DNA of 64,000 nucleotides from Parasponia andersonii (GCA_002914805.1 JXTB01000784.1:1-64000), one strand, 5' to 3'. Shown: positions 35,728-48,860, counted from the first letter of the stretch. Notes: generated by a model from the sequence alone, not told the origin. A program made the numbers and translations.

Positions 35728-38224
35728 TGTAAAATCCTAAATTTTGTAAGGGTAATTAAGTAATTTTACTTCAAGCGTATTTTGGTAATTTTATATTTTT
35801 GGATTAATTAATTAAAAATTAGAAATAAATTTAGTATTGAATCTAGACAAGATTATGTCTAGATACAGTTGGGGCAAAAGTGAAAAAGAAATTTCAAATT
35901 GGGGACAAGAGTGTAATTAAGGAGGGACTAAAATGAAAAAAATCTTTTAAAATTGTGGCCAAAGTGGAATTTCAGAAACTTATTTTTCGGTCGAATCAGA
36001 TTGTGCCATGTGTCCCACTGCTACAGTTTTTGAAAAATTGCATAAAAACCCCCCAACTTCTCTTTCTTCTCCACCGAAAACCCCGAATTTCATCCCCCTC
36101 GGCCACTGTTCATTCGACGCCCCTCCGGCCGTAGATTTGCCCGATGCGCTGCCCCGCAACCTTGCCCAGCCACCGACGAAGCCGCGCTCGGTGTCATCGC
36201 CTCGCTTCGCTGCCTGTCGCCGGAGAAATCTAGACTGGAAGTTCAAGCCGCCGCGACGGATTTTCCTCCGCCGAGCCGCCGTCCGACGTCGGATCACCGC
36301 ACTGCCGCCACCGTTGGAATCGTCTCGACGCCAGCTTTCATTTCCGACCGGTCTCGTCCTTCAACTCAGCTCCGGTAAGAAGTTGGCTACTGTAGCAATA
36401 TTCTAATATTTAAATTTTGTGATATTTTCGTAATTATTCCGGAATTGAGTTATTTTTCCAGAGAGAATTATACCACGTGATAGAGGAGTTTAAAACCTGA
36501 AATCTCATGATTTTTAAGTGTTAAAACGATAACTGGAAGGTAGTTGATTATCGGGACAAATTTGTGGTATTTTTCTAAATATTTTCAAAATGTGGTATTT
36601 TTATAATTTTTGGATTTTGGAGCCCATTTAGTGTTCGGAACCTCGAAACTGAGTTCTGACTTCAAATTTGGATTCAGTGAAGTCGGGACATGAAGTTTGA
36701 TATAAAATATCACTATTTTCCGAAGTGGCACGAAAATCGAGAAAATAGCTCGTGATTTGCACCGTTTTGCGTGCCACGGGCCAGTTCCGTACCGGGATCC
36801 GTTTTCGATGAACTTTATATCTAAACCAATGTTTTTGGGTGTTCTGAATTCAGTGGTGACCTCTGTTTCTCGATCTGAGACTCCGTTTGAAAAGTCAACT
36901 TTTCAAGTGAACGTGACGAGACTCGAAAACAACTGTCCGAACAACCTGGTGATCAATTGAGGATATTTCTAGCACTGTTAGCTCAACATAATCACTATTT
37001 CAAGGTAGGGGATTCAATTTCCTTGATTTCTATTATTTTCATTTAAATTGGAATTTATCTTGAAAAATGAAATTTCGTTATTTTATTAAATTGAATTATT
37101 TGAATAGTTATTTTGATGAACTATGAATTTGTGAAACATTGTAGACTGCTCTAGATTTTTTTTAAATATGGTTTTGTACAAGTTTTTATACTTGGAATTT
37201 GGTAAAGCCATGGAAAATGTATTTTGGGTTTTTAAAGTACAAAATGGATTTTAACTAAAAATCAGAGCATGTCTAGGATGTCAAAACACTGCATGGTTAT
37301 TTGAGACTTTATATATATTGCACATTTCATACGATCAGACATGAGAGTCGTCTTAGGCATCACTGTATTGTAGTAGGCGGACTAGTACACCCGCCTTCGG
37401 TCAGAGCCCGTAAACCTGCGCGGGATTTGTTTTCTGACTATCTCCATTCGGTAGGCGTAGGCATTCGGTGCCCCTCCGGTTCAATAGGATTTGACACATG
37501 GGTGTCCCCCCGGTTTTTCAGAGATAGATGTCAGACAGAGAGCACTCAATACATGTAGTATATGTTGCTCTAGTTGTGATGAGAGGATGAAGACTCATGT
37601 GATGTGTTGATTTATGTGATGTGCATTATACTTATTTAAATTGAGACTTTTATATGTTTGACCTGGATATTTGGTTTGATTTTAGTATGGTTTTCTATAA
37701 ATGGTTTAAATCCTTAATATTTATAGAAATATTTTTCTGGTAGTACTAACCATGCAGCTATTCTGAGATTTATAAAAGATTTTCCCAAAAAGGGAAATTG
37801 GGTAACCTACTGGACAATTTATGCTCACCCTCCCTATTTTTTTCACAGGCGGAGTCCAGTGTGACATTGACGGACAATAAGCAGAATAAGAAGTTATCTT
37901 TTAATTGTAGTTTAAGACTTGGTAATGCTAGGAGTGTGAATACAAGACTCGAGTTTAAGTCTTGTAAAATATTTGGATATTACTAGCATTCTTATTAAGT
38001 ATGTTAATTTGAGAATGTCTGTAATTATATATGCCATTCTAGTGTGATATAGAGGTATGAATAATGATGCTCATGTAAATATCTGAGAATTTGATTTTCT
38101 TAAAGTTTTTCGGTCTGTGTTTATTGGTGACTATGAACTGTGGAATAGGTCCACTGGTTGGAGTGAAAAAAAAAAAATTTTAAATTTCTCTTTCTGCCAC
38201 CACCCTGGGATTTGAGTCGTGACA
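35728..38224 (+). mobile_element. Solo Gypsy-type LTR inserted in a LINE
   Basis: 2,497 bp from TGTAAAATCC to GAGTCGTGACA with a perfect target duplication ATTTT (35723-35727 and 38225-38229). The GC-rich module (about 36050-36380) gives long spurious open frames. Mid-LTR sequence is strongly similar to 55721-58099. The LINE reading frame continues across the insertion when it is removed. Confidence 0.93.
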
Positions 38225-38229
38225 ATTTT

Positions 38230-39345
38230 AGTCATAGGGTCAATATTACGAGAAATGGGACAAAATGTTACTGGTCGTGGTATCCAAGGTTCCTCTTAAA
38301 ATACTAGTGTTATGACAATTACCAATCCGCCATCTCATGCCTTTGAAAACTAAGTCCCGGCCCCAGAGAATACTTTTCCAAAGATATGTTTTATCCTTGG
38401 CCTTTAAGATGCTAACATTCTGGAAATATTTGCCTTGTAAAATTTTAGTCGCTAAGGAAAATAATGATTTGCCAATCTTGCTTTGCCACGAGTGCTTAGT
38501 GAAATATTTGTAGGTCACGAAATCTTAAACAACCCATTCCTTTTGGTTTGCATGTACGATCCAAATTCTCGGCCCCAAGGATTCTTGTGTTCACCTTTGG
38601 AGGCTCCCCACCATAAACGTATCATGGTACGTAGAACATAGTTTATTATAGAAAGAGTGCTCATCAAATTACTCGACACCACTTGTAAGACTGCTTTATT
38701 AAGGACTTTTCTAGTGCCAATTGAGAACTACATATATACCTTTCTTTTAGCCTTGGACCCGCTTCCAAACTCAGTCTTTAATGGCGAACAAAGTTTTTAT
38801 TTTGTTCCAGCCCACGACCGTCGGTATCCCCAGATAAATAAATATCATGAAAGTTAACATTTAGAAGCCCCAGTTCATTCAAAATTTCATCTTTTGGTAC
38901 TATCAACCACATTTAAACATAAAGGTAATTGCTGACTTCACAAAAATAATTTTCTAGTCTGAGCTTTTTTCGTAACCAGTTAGAATATTCTTTCAAAGCA
39001 CGTAGTCCCCAATATTTGCTCTCGAAAAAAAAGAGTGAACCATCTGTAAAGAACAGATGACTAACTTGAGGTCTAGACCTAGAATAGCTCATTCCAACTA
39101 AAGTTGAATTTGCTTCTGCTGCTCGAATAAGTGAACAAAAAGCTTTTGCATAAAATAGGAAAAGGTATGGAGATAACTAGCACCCTTGGCCAAAACTCTT
39201 GAATTAAGGAGTAACATGACCTTTCAGACGATACTTATACAAAAAACGAGCTCAGTAGAAATGCAATCTAAGATCATAGATATCCAACGAGATGGGAAAC
39301 CGCACATTAATCCATAACCTTGCAGATAAACGAAAATATTAATCG
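38230..39345 (-). pseudogene. LINE (L1-type) reverse transcriptase remnant
   Basis: Minus-strand fragments in order from 39345: GFPSRWISMILDCIST, LSPYLFLFYAKAFCSLIRAA, SHLFFTDGSLFFF (the FADD catalytic motif changed to FTDG), a long degraded stretch, RLWWGASKGEHKNPWGREF, and from 38518 the frame with LATKILQGKYFQN, TYLWKSILWGRDLVFKGMRW and RIGN. These are the landmark blocks of plant non-LTR reverse transcriptases. The 5' end (endonuclease, first RT motifs) is absent. Confidence 0.82.
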
Positions 39346-40105
39346 CAGTGGGGCTAACATACAGTTAACCTTTCGAAAAAAAGACAAAAAGAAGAAAAAA
39401 AAAAAAGTCCTCCAAAAGGAATGGTGACACCATTGTATCTCAGAAAAACTAAAAAAGAAAATTAATAAATTTTAACCACTTAGTTATTATATATTTTCAT
39501 GTAATAAAAAATTTAAATTAACGAGAAATTTAATTGTGAAAACTTAAATTTTAGTAAAAAATTTAACTAAACTAGGATGTTTGTGCAATTTTTTTTTTTT
39601 TTTTTAAGTTTTAAGAATGTTAGTGTAAATTATTTATGATCTGGAACTGATGTCAATTTTATTTTCCCAAAAATCCTTGCATTAAATTGAGTTTGATTAT
39701 TTTTATGCCCAAACTTAAAAGAGAGGCACCTACGTACTTTTGAAATGACTTAACAGGTTAACCGGAAGTAAAGAATAAAATTAGTATATATATATATATA
39801 TATCAGACTTTAATAGTGATTTTCACATTATCCAAAAATTTCACAATTGGATATAAATTAAACAGTTATGATTTAGTGAAAAATGTGAAGCATTTATTAT
39901 TCATTTTACGTATTGGTAGTTATTTATGTATAATTTAATTAATTTTGTAATCCGATTTCTCCATTAAATTTCCTTTTTATACTGTTAATTTTTTTAAAGG
40001 AGAATACTGTTGACTACTGTTTACTTTTTACCTTACTTTTTTTTCATTTATTTCATTAGCTTTTTTTATTTATTTCCTTTGGCTATTTGGCATTAATTGA
40101 GAAGA
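39346..40105. other. AT-rich spacer
   Basis: Poly-A and poly-T tracts and a TA microsatellite (about 39784-39803). No gene seen. Confidence 0.4.
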
Positions 40106-40262
40106 TGAAATGAGTTAGTTCAAATGGTAGGAACACTCACTATTTAGGATTTTAGTTCTAGGTTCGAGTCATATTAGGGATAGGCGTAAAAGTCTATTAT
40201 CTCTAATCGGATATGGTGGGGATTGAATAGTAATAGGTATTTTTTTTTAATTTATAATAAGT
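40106..40262 (+). mobile_element. tRNA-derived SINE-like sequence
   Basis: 'agttcaaatggtaggaacac' resembles a Pol III A box, and 'taggttcgagtcat' (about 40157-40170) a B box (GGTTCRANTCC). The spacing of about 45 bp and the following T-rich tail fit a plant SINE. No clear target duplication was found. Confidence 0.45.
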
Positions 40263-42961
40263 GGATGTCATTAGTTAAATCCTATTTTATAAAAAAAAAT
40301 ATTGAGAAAATTTCTCACTATTAATATAAGCAATTAATTATAACCATTAATTGACAAATTTTCTCTAATAAAATTAAAAAAAAAACGTTAGTAGAACCAT
40401 TAAAAAAATGCATTAACTCTATTTTTTTATTAAAAATAAGGAAAGCACTTAAAAGAAAAGAAAGATGATTCTTTACCAAAAAGAAAATAAAAATTCAAAC
40501 ATAAGAAACAATGAATGGGACGATTATAGTAATTTTATTTGTGTCCATCTGATTTTAGAAAATTTCTATTCGAGTATCATCCTCTGTATATCTACTACGA
40601 AATAGAATTATAGAAAGAGCATATAATTTGAATTTGAAGAAGTTACGAATTGTAGTTTCGAAAAACGAATTTAAAAGGAATTGTTAGAGCATTTGTTTTT
40701 TTTCTTTGCCATGGAGTTTGGACTTGCACGATAAGAGAGAAAACAATTGTAATCGAGGTGCAATATGAGGAATATATTATTTCCCTTTTCTTTTTAGGAA
40801 AAGTGGTGTGCTTTTACTATTATGGTGTGTGAAATAATCACCCTAGATTAACACCAAAATTATTTATTTATTTTACGAAGACACCTAAAATTTCTCTTTC
40901 TACATTTTGTCCAATACTGCTTTGATATTATCAATCAACATCATGCGGCAAATCCGCAAATAGAATTAGTCATTAAAAATAAAAAAACAAACCTGTTTAT
41001 AGTAACCCTGAAAAAGCTCAAAGGGATACAAATAACAAAACCGAAAAGAGAATCCTCGACATTTAGGACTAAACGCCAAATAACAGCTTCATCTCTCACT
41101 GGTGGAAATTGAAAATTTTGGGTAAGAAAAATCGTTTTAAAACTATTTTTAATCATTTATGTATTTATTTTTCTCTGTTGGAAATTTGGGTGTTTCTAGC
41201 GTCTTGAATTTGCTCTCATTGGACTTCTTCAACAATTTCCGAGGCCGTCGAGTGTGTTCTTATGTGTATGCCTGCGTAGTTGTTTGGGCCTGTGAAATTA
41301 TTTTCTGCACTCTATATGTTTGATCAAATGTCTAAGTGATTTCCCTCTTGTATGTGTATGTGTTCATGCTTAATTGCATCAAGTATATATGCTTATGTGT
41401 TTATTTGCGTTTTGATTTTTGTGTTTTCGGCACTATCATAGAAATTTATATGTGTGGTGCAAAATGAAGACTTGGTAACGCAAGTGAAAGCAATGAAGCC
41501 ATAGTAGTAATGATAAGAGAGACAAATAGAAAATGTGGAAAGTAGCTGGAGAATTTGCTTGCACCCCCATTGAAGGGGACTAATCATTCACTGACCGGAT
41601 AATGTAAGCCGTGGTAGCAGTAAAAACGAAAGAATATTGGCAGTGATATTAACTATTGATACATACGATATGTTGTAACAATTTGCACCTTAAAGTATAC
41701 AAATTTATGGCTAACATTAATCAAGAGATATATATATATATCATAATATGTGTGTGTGTATATGTATGCATGTGCTTAATGTATGTACCTTGAAACGTGG
41801 AGAGGAAACATATCAACTGAGCCAAAAATGCAGCGAAGTCTTTCATTCAGTCCCTCCTTTTCAGTCCATCTGTGTTTATGTGGAAGGTTCATAACACTAC
41901 TAAAGTTCTGGTTTTTTCTTGTATTTTAGTGCTTGGTGAGGTAGTTAAAGTTTGTTGCTTGTATTTTAGTGCTTGTTGAGGTATATATTGCCTTGATTCC
42001 TAAAGGCTGTGACAAATTGTTTGTGGTGGGGTTTTTCATTAAAAAGAGCATTTACTACAATTACTTATTTAAGTGACAATGTATTTTCCCGACATGTTTT
42101 ATATTATTATTTTATTATTGTTATTATAGTTGCTGTTTATTTTATACATTTTGGAAATGATGCTTTTTGAGTTTTGACTCTTATTTTCGCTTGTCGGCTC
42201 ATTGTGCCACATACTGAACTCTCTGCTTCTTCCTCCTAGTCTCCTTTGTCAAATTTGTTAGCATCTCATACCTTTTTAATTTTTAATTTCTATTTGCAGT
42301 GATTTGCCAAACTGTTTCATTCAAATAGTTATTTGGCAATTCTGTTGATATTTCCATGTTATGACTTATGCAAGTTTTTGTGTTATTTGGGGTTTTGGAC
42401 TCTGGATAATTTTAAATGATTTGCTGTACTACCTTTCAGTTTTCAGATGTGTGGTGATTTGGCTTCTAGTAATGTGTTGTACTTTGGGCATGTTTACCAA
42501 TCTGTAGCAAAGGGAATGAGGAAAAGGAGAGGAAAAGTATTTTTCTTTCATGTGTTTGCATACCAATTAAAAACACATGAAGTGGAATCCTAATCTTTCC
42601 CACTCACTTTTTCTTCCCCTCCATTCCCTTTTGGCTCATTCCTTTTATGATTCATTTGATTACGAATTAGTAAACATGGATTTTTGCGCATTAAGATTAT
42701 TCCATTCAGTCAAATATGATGTTTGTGGGATCCATGTTGTTTGGATCATCCCGATCACTGTAAACTAGCCTGAGTAAAAAATGATTTGAATTAGGATTTT
42801 TTTTAAGATTTTATAATTATTATTGTTTCAAGTACCTCTGTATAGGCCTAATTCATGCCATCAAAGAACCAGGCTTTATACCAACTCCAAGAGCTCAAAG
42901 GGTATCTGTAAATATATGTCTAACTTCATTTGTTTTCAACACAGCTCAAACTTGCACTTTA
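40263..42961. other. Upstream region of the PsuG gene
   Basis: AT-rich, no supported coding frame. It contains a 41-bp-spaced repeat of 'cttgtattttagtgcttg' near 41918 and 41959. The last kilobase presumably holds the PsuG promoter and 5' UTR. Confidence 0.4.
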
Positions 42962-45900
42962 ATGGCATCGTCTTCAGCTCTCTCAAGATTATCCAATCTC
43001 TGCAGACACTTTGACCCCTCCAACTCACTCTCAGATAACAAGAAGGTGCTAAATTCATAATCAAATTTGTTATTAGCTCTTGTATAATAATATTTAAGTT
43101 ATGTTATTCTCATTTCACAAACAGGGTCTAGGATTAATTAAGGTTTCTTTGGAGGTTTCTGAAGCTTTGTCAAATGGGGGTCCTGNAAAACGACTGTTCT
43201 TTTCTATTACCAATGTTTTCTTTTGAAGGATTTCATGCAGAGTCATTTTCCTGTTAGTTCTAAATTCTTTGACCCAAATTTACATGTTTGGCTCTGTAAA
43301 TATGGGATTTGTTGGTTTTTTGGGTTCTGATTTTTGTTATAGCAAGTTTTGGTATTGTGTTCAAAATGACTTCGTGAAATGTGTGTGCTTAATGTTCTGG
43401 TACTTCTAATCTTTTCTTGTATAAGACACACAAGTGCTGAAACTCAATTTAAGTCCTGATTTTATTTTGTGCATAGGGATGCCATATCCGAAAAATCTGG
43501 AAACTGCAAAGGAGGTTGAGGCAATTGTGAGGGACAAAGGTGCTGTTCCGGCCACCATTGCAATTTTAGATGGCATACCATGCGTAGGTGATTATATTTA
43601 ACTTTTTAAATTTATCTTATATTCTTAAAAAACATACCTATATTTTAATTGCTAGCTTATGTTAATTACAATTGTATTACCGAGTACTCGCAACTGTTAA
43701 ACAAGTAGTTTTCAAAGAGCACGCACACGCACAAAAAGGAAGTATCTTTTTGTATACTTAAAGAGGTTTAGTGAATGATTGCAGTGAACTGGTTTTATTG
43801 CTTCTTATGGTATTATCATCAAATTGTTAGGGTTAATTCAGGATAGAAATTTCAAGTTTAAGGTGCAATCTAATTTGCTGTAACAATGGTTTTGAATTTG
43901 TTATATTTTTTTCTCTGGGATGGGATCATAGTGTTTGCTTTGGGTTTCTATATGTAGAAATTGAGAAATATTAGCAAAGTCTGCAGTTGATAATTGGTTA
44001 AATATAGTACAATTGGTCAAACCTATTATGATGGGCGAGTACTTTTGTTAAGCCTTTATTATGAACGAAATAAGGTTAGCAGTTGGTTGTTTTTTTTGAG
44101 TCAAACTTGTATCGACTTTTATGATGCTTTGATGAAGAAAATTTGGAAAAGGACAAGTAGATAGACCGCTGGGTTGATTTGTTACAAGCTTTCTTTGCTT
44201 TGATTTTGCGAGAGATTGTTAGTATGTTGAAAACAGTGGTTTACAGGTGAGCGGATAATCTTGTATCCTTTGCAAGCATGGTTCTATGGCTGCTATAGAA
44301 AAATACTTGATGGTTTATCAAAGAAGTTTTGATGTTCTGAAACCTTTTTTTTTCTTTTTTCCAAGGTTTGAGTGTGAAAGAGCTTGAAAGGCTTGCCAAC
44401 CTTGGAACCCGAGCTCAAAAGACAGCTCGCAGAGACATTGCACATGTTGTAAGTGACTTGTTGCAAATGGCCAATATTGGTACTGAGTTACTCTTGAGTA
44501 GTTTATGTGATTAGTCAATGAAAATGCTGATGTAATTAAGTTTACATAATTTCTTTGCATTTCACCATGTTAACTATTTTTTTAATTCAAGAAATTACTA
44601 CTCCATCACCACTGTTTCGCTTATATTTATTCATTTCCTTCTATAACTTTACATGATGAGTTGTTAGCTCTTTCTTAGGTGGCCACCAGAGGAAATGGTG
44701 CAACCACTGTATCTGCAACCATGCTTATTGCCTCTATGGTGATCACTCTCTTCTTAGCCTTTTGATTTTTAAATAAGTAAAAAACTAGAAATTATGTCCT
44801 GCTTTTGATTAGTCAAGCAATTACATTCGTATTTCCATTTTTGTGTCTTTCTGTTACTCAGCGTACAAACCGTTTCAGGTTGGTATTTCAGTTTTTGTCA
44901 CGGGAGGGATTGGTGGAGTGCACAGACATGGTGAAAATAGTAAGTTTATCTCATTTTTATACATCGTCCAATAAATATAAAGTGTTCTTGATTGAGCCCA
45001 CCTTTTCTAGTTTAGGCAGATATTGCAGTTGAAAATTGATTGCAGCGTAATCTATGATAACAAATACCCGTCCTCTAAGTTGTTAGTGGTTTGCTGAACA
45101 CCACTTTTAGGTTGTTGGGTTTCCTCTTAAAGGATAAACCAGGTCACGTTGTAAGTTTTTAAGTTTATGGTCCACAAATAGACTATGCAAGCAGTTTGTA
45201 AGAGAATATATATACATATTACTGTATGTATACTGATCTTGGAAATTTCTTTTGGTTCTTGTACAATTTTTGGGAATTTAGCATCAGCAGGAAAGCAAGT
45301 ACAAAATTGTTATTCTCTTCTATGCTGCAGATGCAGAGATTGAATTTTATTTCGATATGTTTACACTAGGACAAAAATATTGATTGACTACTCCAATAGC
45401 GATATTTGGGTAATTAAGGAAGCCTCATTATTCTGTCGTTGAAAGACGATCTCTTTTATCTATTTTATCAGTTATGCTAGTTTTAATTTATATTTTGTCA
45501 AAAGCTTGTTTAAGCATAATGGCTGTTTCCTAATCGATATTTTTTCCTCTGTTGCAGCATTAGATATATCTTCTGATCTGACTGAGCTTGGGAGGACACC
45601 AGTTGCAGTTATCTCTGCTGGTGTGAAATCAATATTAGATATTCCACGGACACTTGAATATTTGGTACTTATTACATTAATACCAGTATATTATGAAAAG
45701 TCTAGCATGAAACCATTGGATTGTCAACTATTAATTGCTTTTCTTATACTTCACCGTAGGAAACACAAGGAGTTTGTGTTGCTGCTTTCAAGACCAATGA
45801 GTTTCCAGCATTTTTTACAGAAAATAGTGGCTGCAAGGTATTAATCATTCCGTACATTATTGTTTCTTTGTTTAAGTTGAAATGGTTGTGCTAAAATAAC

Positions 45901-46975
45901 AGGCACTGTTTTTATCTTAACTTTTTATTTAAATCTGTCTTTTGCAATCTCAACTGCAATATCTGCCTAAAATTTTGTACTATTTTTAGTCATTAGATAT
46001 ATGTCATGAGACCGACGGGGTAGTTTTTTGAATAGATGACCTGGTTTTTTGGCAAGCAATACGCTACTCTCTTGTAGAATCAATAGACTTTCCCATTGCA
46101 TTCCTGGTTATGTCAAAATTAGTTTTCTCTTTAAAATCACTGTCCCTTCCTCATCCATGTGGTAAGTGGACAACTTTTCATAATTTATTGTGAAACTTTA
46201 GTGATTGACCTTCCTTTTTGGGATCCTGATATGAATTATAGGTGCCTTGCCGGGTAGACACCACAGAAGATTGTGCTCGGCTTATTGGTAAGTCACAAAG
46301 TCAGTTCATGCTTGTAACATTTGCTTTGCATTTGTAGAACTTTTAATAATAGGGCATCTATCTTTTCGTTTATTCTTCATTTGGCAGATGCAAACATAAA
46401 GCTTGGCCTTGGAACTGGGATTTTAATTGCAGTTCCAATTCCACGAGAACATGCAGCTTCTGGAAGCTTAATTGAGTCTGCAATTCAAAGAGCCCTTAAA
46501 GAAGCTAGGTAAAACAAATACCTTTAGTGCAATCATTTGAAACAATATGTATCTTTCCATCTTTTTATGGGTTTATTCCATACTATATCTTTTCATAAAT
46601 AATATTATCTTGGAACTACGCCTTAGGGACAAGAACATATCAGGAAATACTGAAACTCCTTTCTTGCTTGCACGGGTAAATGAGTTGACCGGAGGAAATT
46701 CTCTTTCTTCAAGTATCCTTTTTCTAATTCCTCTCTGTTTTTGTATCACTACTTGTATATAACTTTTTTATTTACCATAACTTTCAGAAGTTGTGTTGTT
46801 TGATTTGTTTGTTCAATTTCTTAAGTAACTGCTAGACATTGCGTTGGTGAAGAATAATGCATTTGTTGGAGCTGAAATTGCTGTAGCACTTTCCTGTCTT
46901 AGAAAACAGTGCAACGAAGGTAAGATTTGTCGTTTTCATTCATTGGTCGATATTTTAATGAAAGGAGAAGAGTGA
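42962..46975 (+). CDS. PUMY: Pseudouridine-5'-phosphate glycosidase (PUMY/PsuG), exon 2 incomplete
   Basis: Splits pseudouridine 5'-phosphate into uracil and ribose 5-phosphate; in Arabidopsis this enzyme (PUMY) works in peroxisomes after the kinase PUKI. Exons: 42962-43045, 43125-43185, 43477-43587, 44366-44448, 44679-44738, 44879-44939, 45558-45664, 45760-45837, 46242-46287, 46388-46508, 46627-46712, 46836-46975 (TGA). Phases agree from exon 3 on. Landmarks are [82 protein letters not shown] (Lys of the covalent intermediate in the bacterial enzyme), [13 protein letters not shown] and [16 protein letters not shown]. Residues 9-17, RLSNLCRHF, fit a PTS2 signal (RLx5HF). Exon 2 stops at an N (43186); about 11 residues including the conserved ALEST block with the catalytic Glu are not in the sequence. 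This may be an assembly error or a real deletion. A donor-like GGTAAG after GAA in exon 12 leaves an alternative 3' end possible. Confidence 0.9.
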
Positions 46976-48439
46976 CACTAGAAATATGCAAATAGTTAGA
47001 CATAGAGCCTTATTATATGATGTTTTTAAATAAGGTAATCCATTGTATCATTAAACCTTGGGAATGATTTGCACTATTTATTGTTTATACAAGTCCATTC
47101 TTTACCAGAGAACAGTTTTATACAGTGTATCCTTGTTGGATTTATTGTTGATTATGCGGTATCTTTTGACAGGTGATTCTGAGTCCATGTCATAGGCCAT
47201 AGAATGCATTTTTCTGGATCAGGAAAGATTTATTCTAGGTGACTGAGGTTCCTTTATTTTAATGATGTTATAGGTAATTGTTTGGATAAGCTGAGAATAT
47301 CAGATCTATTGCTGTAAATCTCTGATTTATTTTGCAAATATTCTTGTCTACTCTTGCCCATTTGTTTCCTTACTTGCAAGGAAAATCTGGTAGTAAGGAA
47401 AATCTGGTATGCCTAGTTGTTATAAATCTGTCAATAGTCGAGCCTCCTTTAACTCTAGGATAGGATCAGATTTGTTCTCATCTTTTCTGATGTAATTTAA
47501 TTAAATAGAGAATTATTTTTCCTCCCATTATTGCTTTCAGTTATACTCATGTGTTTGCAATAAAATTTGTTTTTGCTTTCGTCATTAATTATGCTGGTTA
47601 TGAATATTATCTCTGCACTCAAGAACATGATTAAAACTTCTAAACTCAATTTGTAGCTTCGATGACTTCTAAATTTGGACAATTCTCCTTTGTTATATGA
47701 CATCACATTCCTAATGCTTATTAAAATTTGAATCAGGGAGTGAAATGCATAAAATTTTGCTGAGATCCTAATGCAAATTTAGGCATAAAGAGCACTGGCA
47801 TATGTTTACATATTATGTGTCAATGCCAAAAATTGTTGCTAATTGAAAGTGTCAAACACAATGCTCCTTAGAATTATGGTGGGTATTCTCTTTTTACTCT
47901 TTGTTTTAACAAATGTACACCTTTTTTTTATAGTTGTATATATTTTTATACTTAGTATATATATATTAGTTTTAGTTTATGAATTGAGTATAAAAATTTT
48001 TATATTAAGATATATAATATTTTACACTTGGTATATAGAGATATACTTGTTATTTTGCTATAATATTTGAAAAATAGACATTTACTTAAAATGGGTCCAA
48101 AATTCAGTCATTTTGTTATAAGACCCTTTAGATATGAGAATATATTTAAGAGTGATTAACAACCTTAATTCTAATAATCCAATTAGAATGGATCAATTTT
48201 ACATTACTTGATGGGTGTTTTTTAGTCAAATGGTCGAATTTTGAATCAATGTTCGAAAAATGGCCGTTTTTCAAATATTGTTAAAATGACCAAATTTTGA
48301 AAATTATTTTGAAACATAGTTCTTTTTCATTTTCATATTTAATAAATCAAAATATATTGATTTAAATTTTATAAAATTGATTTATTTGTAAAAGTTTGAT
48401 TTATTTTTTAAAAAAAAATTATGAAATGGAGTTTGGATG
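46976..48439. other. Downstream flank of PsuG
   Basis: Contains the 3' UTR and sequence shared with the copy A flank up to about 47780. After 47840 it is AT-rich with no gene seen. Confidence 0.45.
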
Positions 48440-48860
48440 CCGAGTACTTCAGGCTTATCGGAACAGATTGAAGTTAAAGCAAAAGCAATAAAAGAACCTC
48501 AACACGCTATTGTCGAGAACTAGAAGAATATGATGAATAGGCATCATATGCTACTTTAGCAATAGTAGGACCTTCTACTAGTCCAAAGAAAGGTGCGAGT
48601 TCGAAGCTCAACGTCCCGAAGCCTAAGTCATTTAGCGAAAGACGGAATGCCAAGGAGTTAGAGAACTTCTTGCTTGCAGGACATAGAGTAGTACTTTCGA
48701 GTTGCTCATATAGTAGAGTCAAAACAAGTCACTATCACTAGTCTATACACGTCGGGGGACGCAAAACTTTGATGGCGTAATCATGTCGATGCTGATGCAA
48801 GTGCGGGGTGATCGAAGATAGAGAAGTAGAAGGCCTAGAAGAAAGAGTTGATGGATTAAT
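48440..48860 (+). pseudogene. Retrotransposon gag remnant
   Basis: Frame around 48586-48690 reads KLNVPKPKSFSERRNAKELEN, then after a shift QVTITSLYTSGDAKL-WRN (about 48727) and DADASAG followed by SKIE and KKELMD. This matches the plant retrotransposon gag pattern PKPxxFxGxRDAKELENFLWDMEQ ... KVTxxxMYLTGDAKLWWR. Several positions expected to be Trp (TGG) are TGA or TAG. No other parts of the element are recognisable nearby. Confidence 0.7.

Noticed and set aside
36008..36406. Open frame of 132 codons, proline- and arginine-rich
   Set aside because: Lies wholly in the GC-rich module of the solo LTR 35728-38224; the sister LTRs have no conserved frame there.
37301..37558. Similar open frames here and at 57009-57317
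   Set aside because: Both are mid-LTR sequence of two copies of the same LTR. Shared peptides reflect LTR homology, and other copies have stops.
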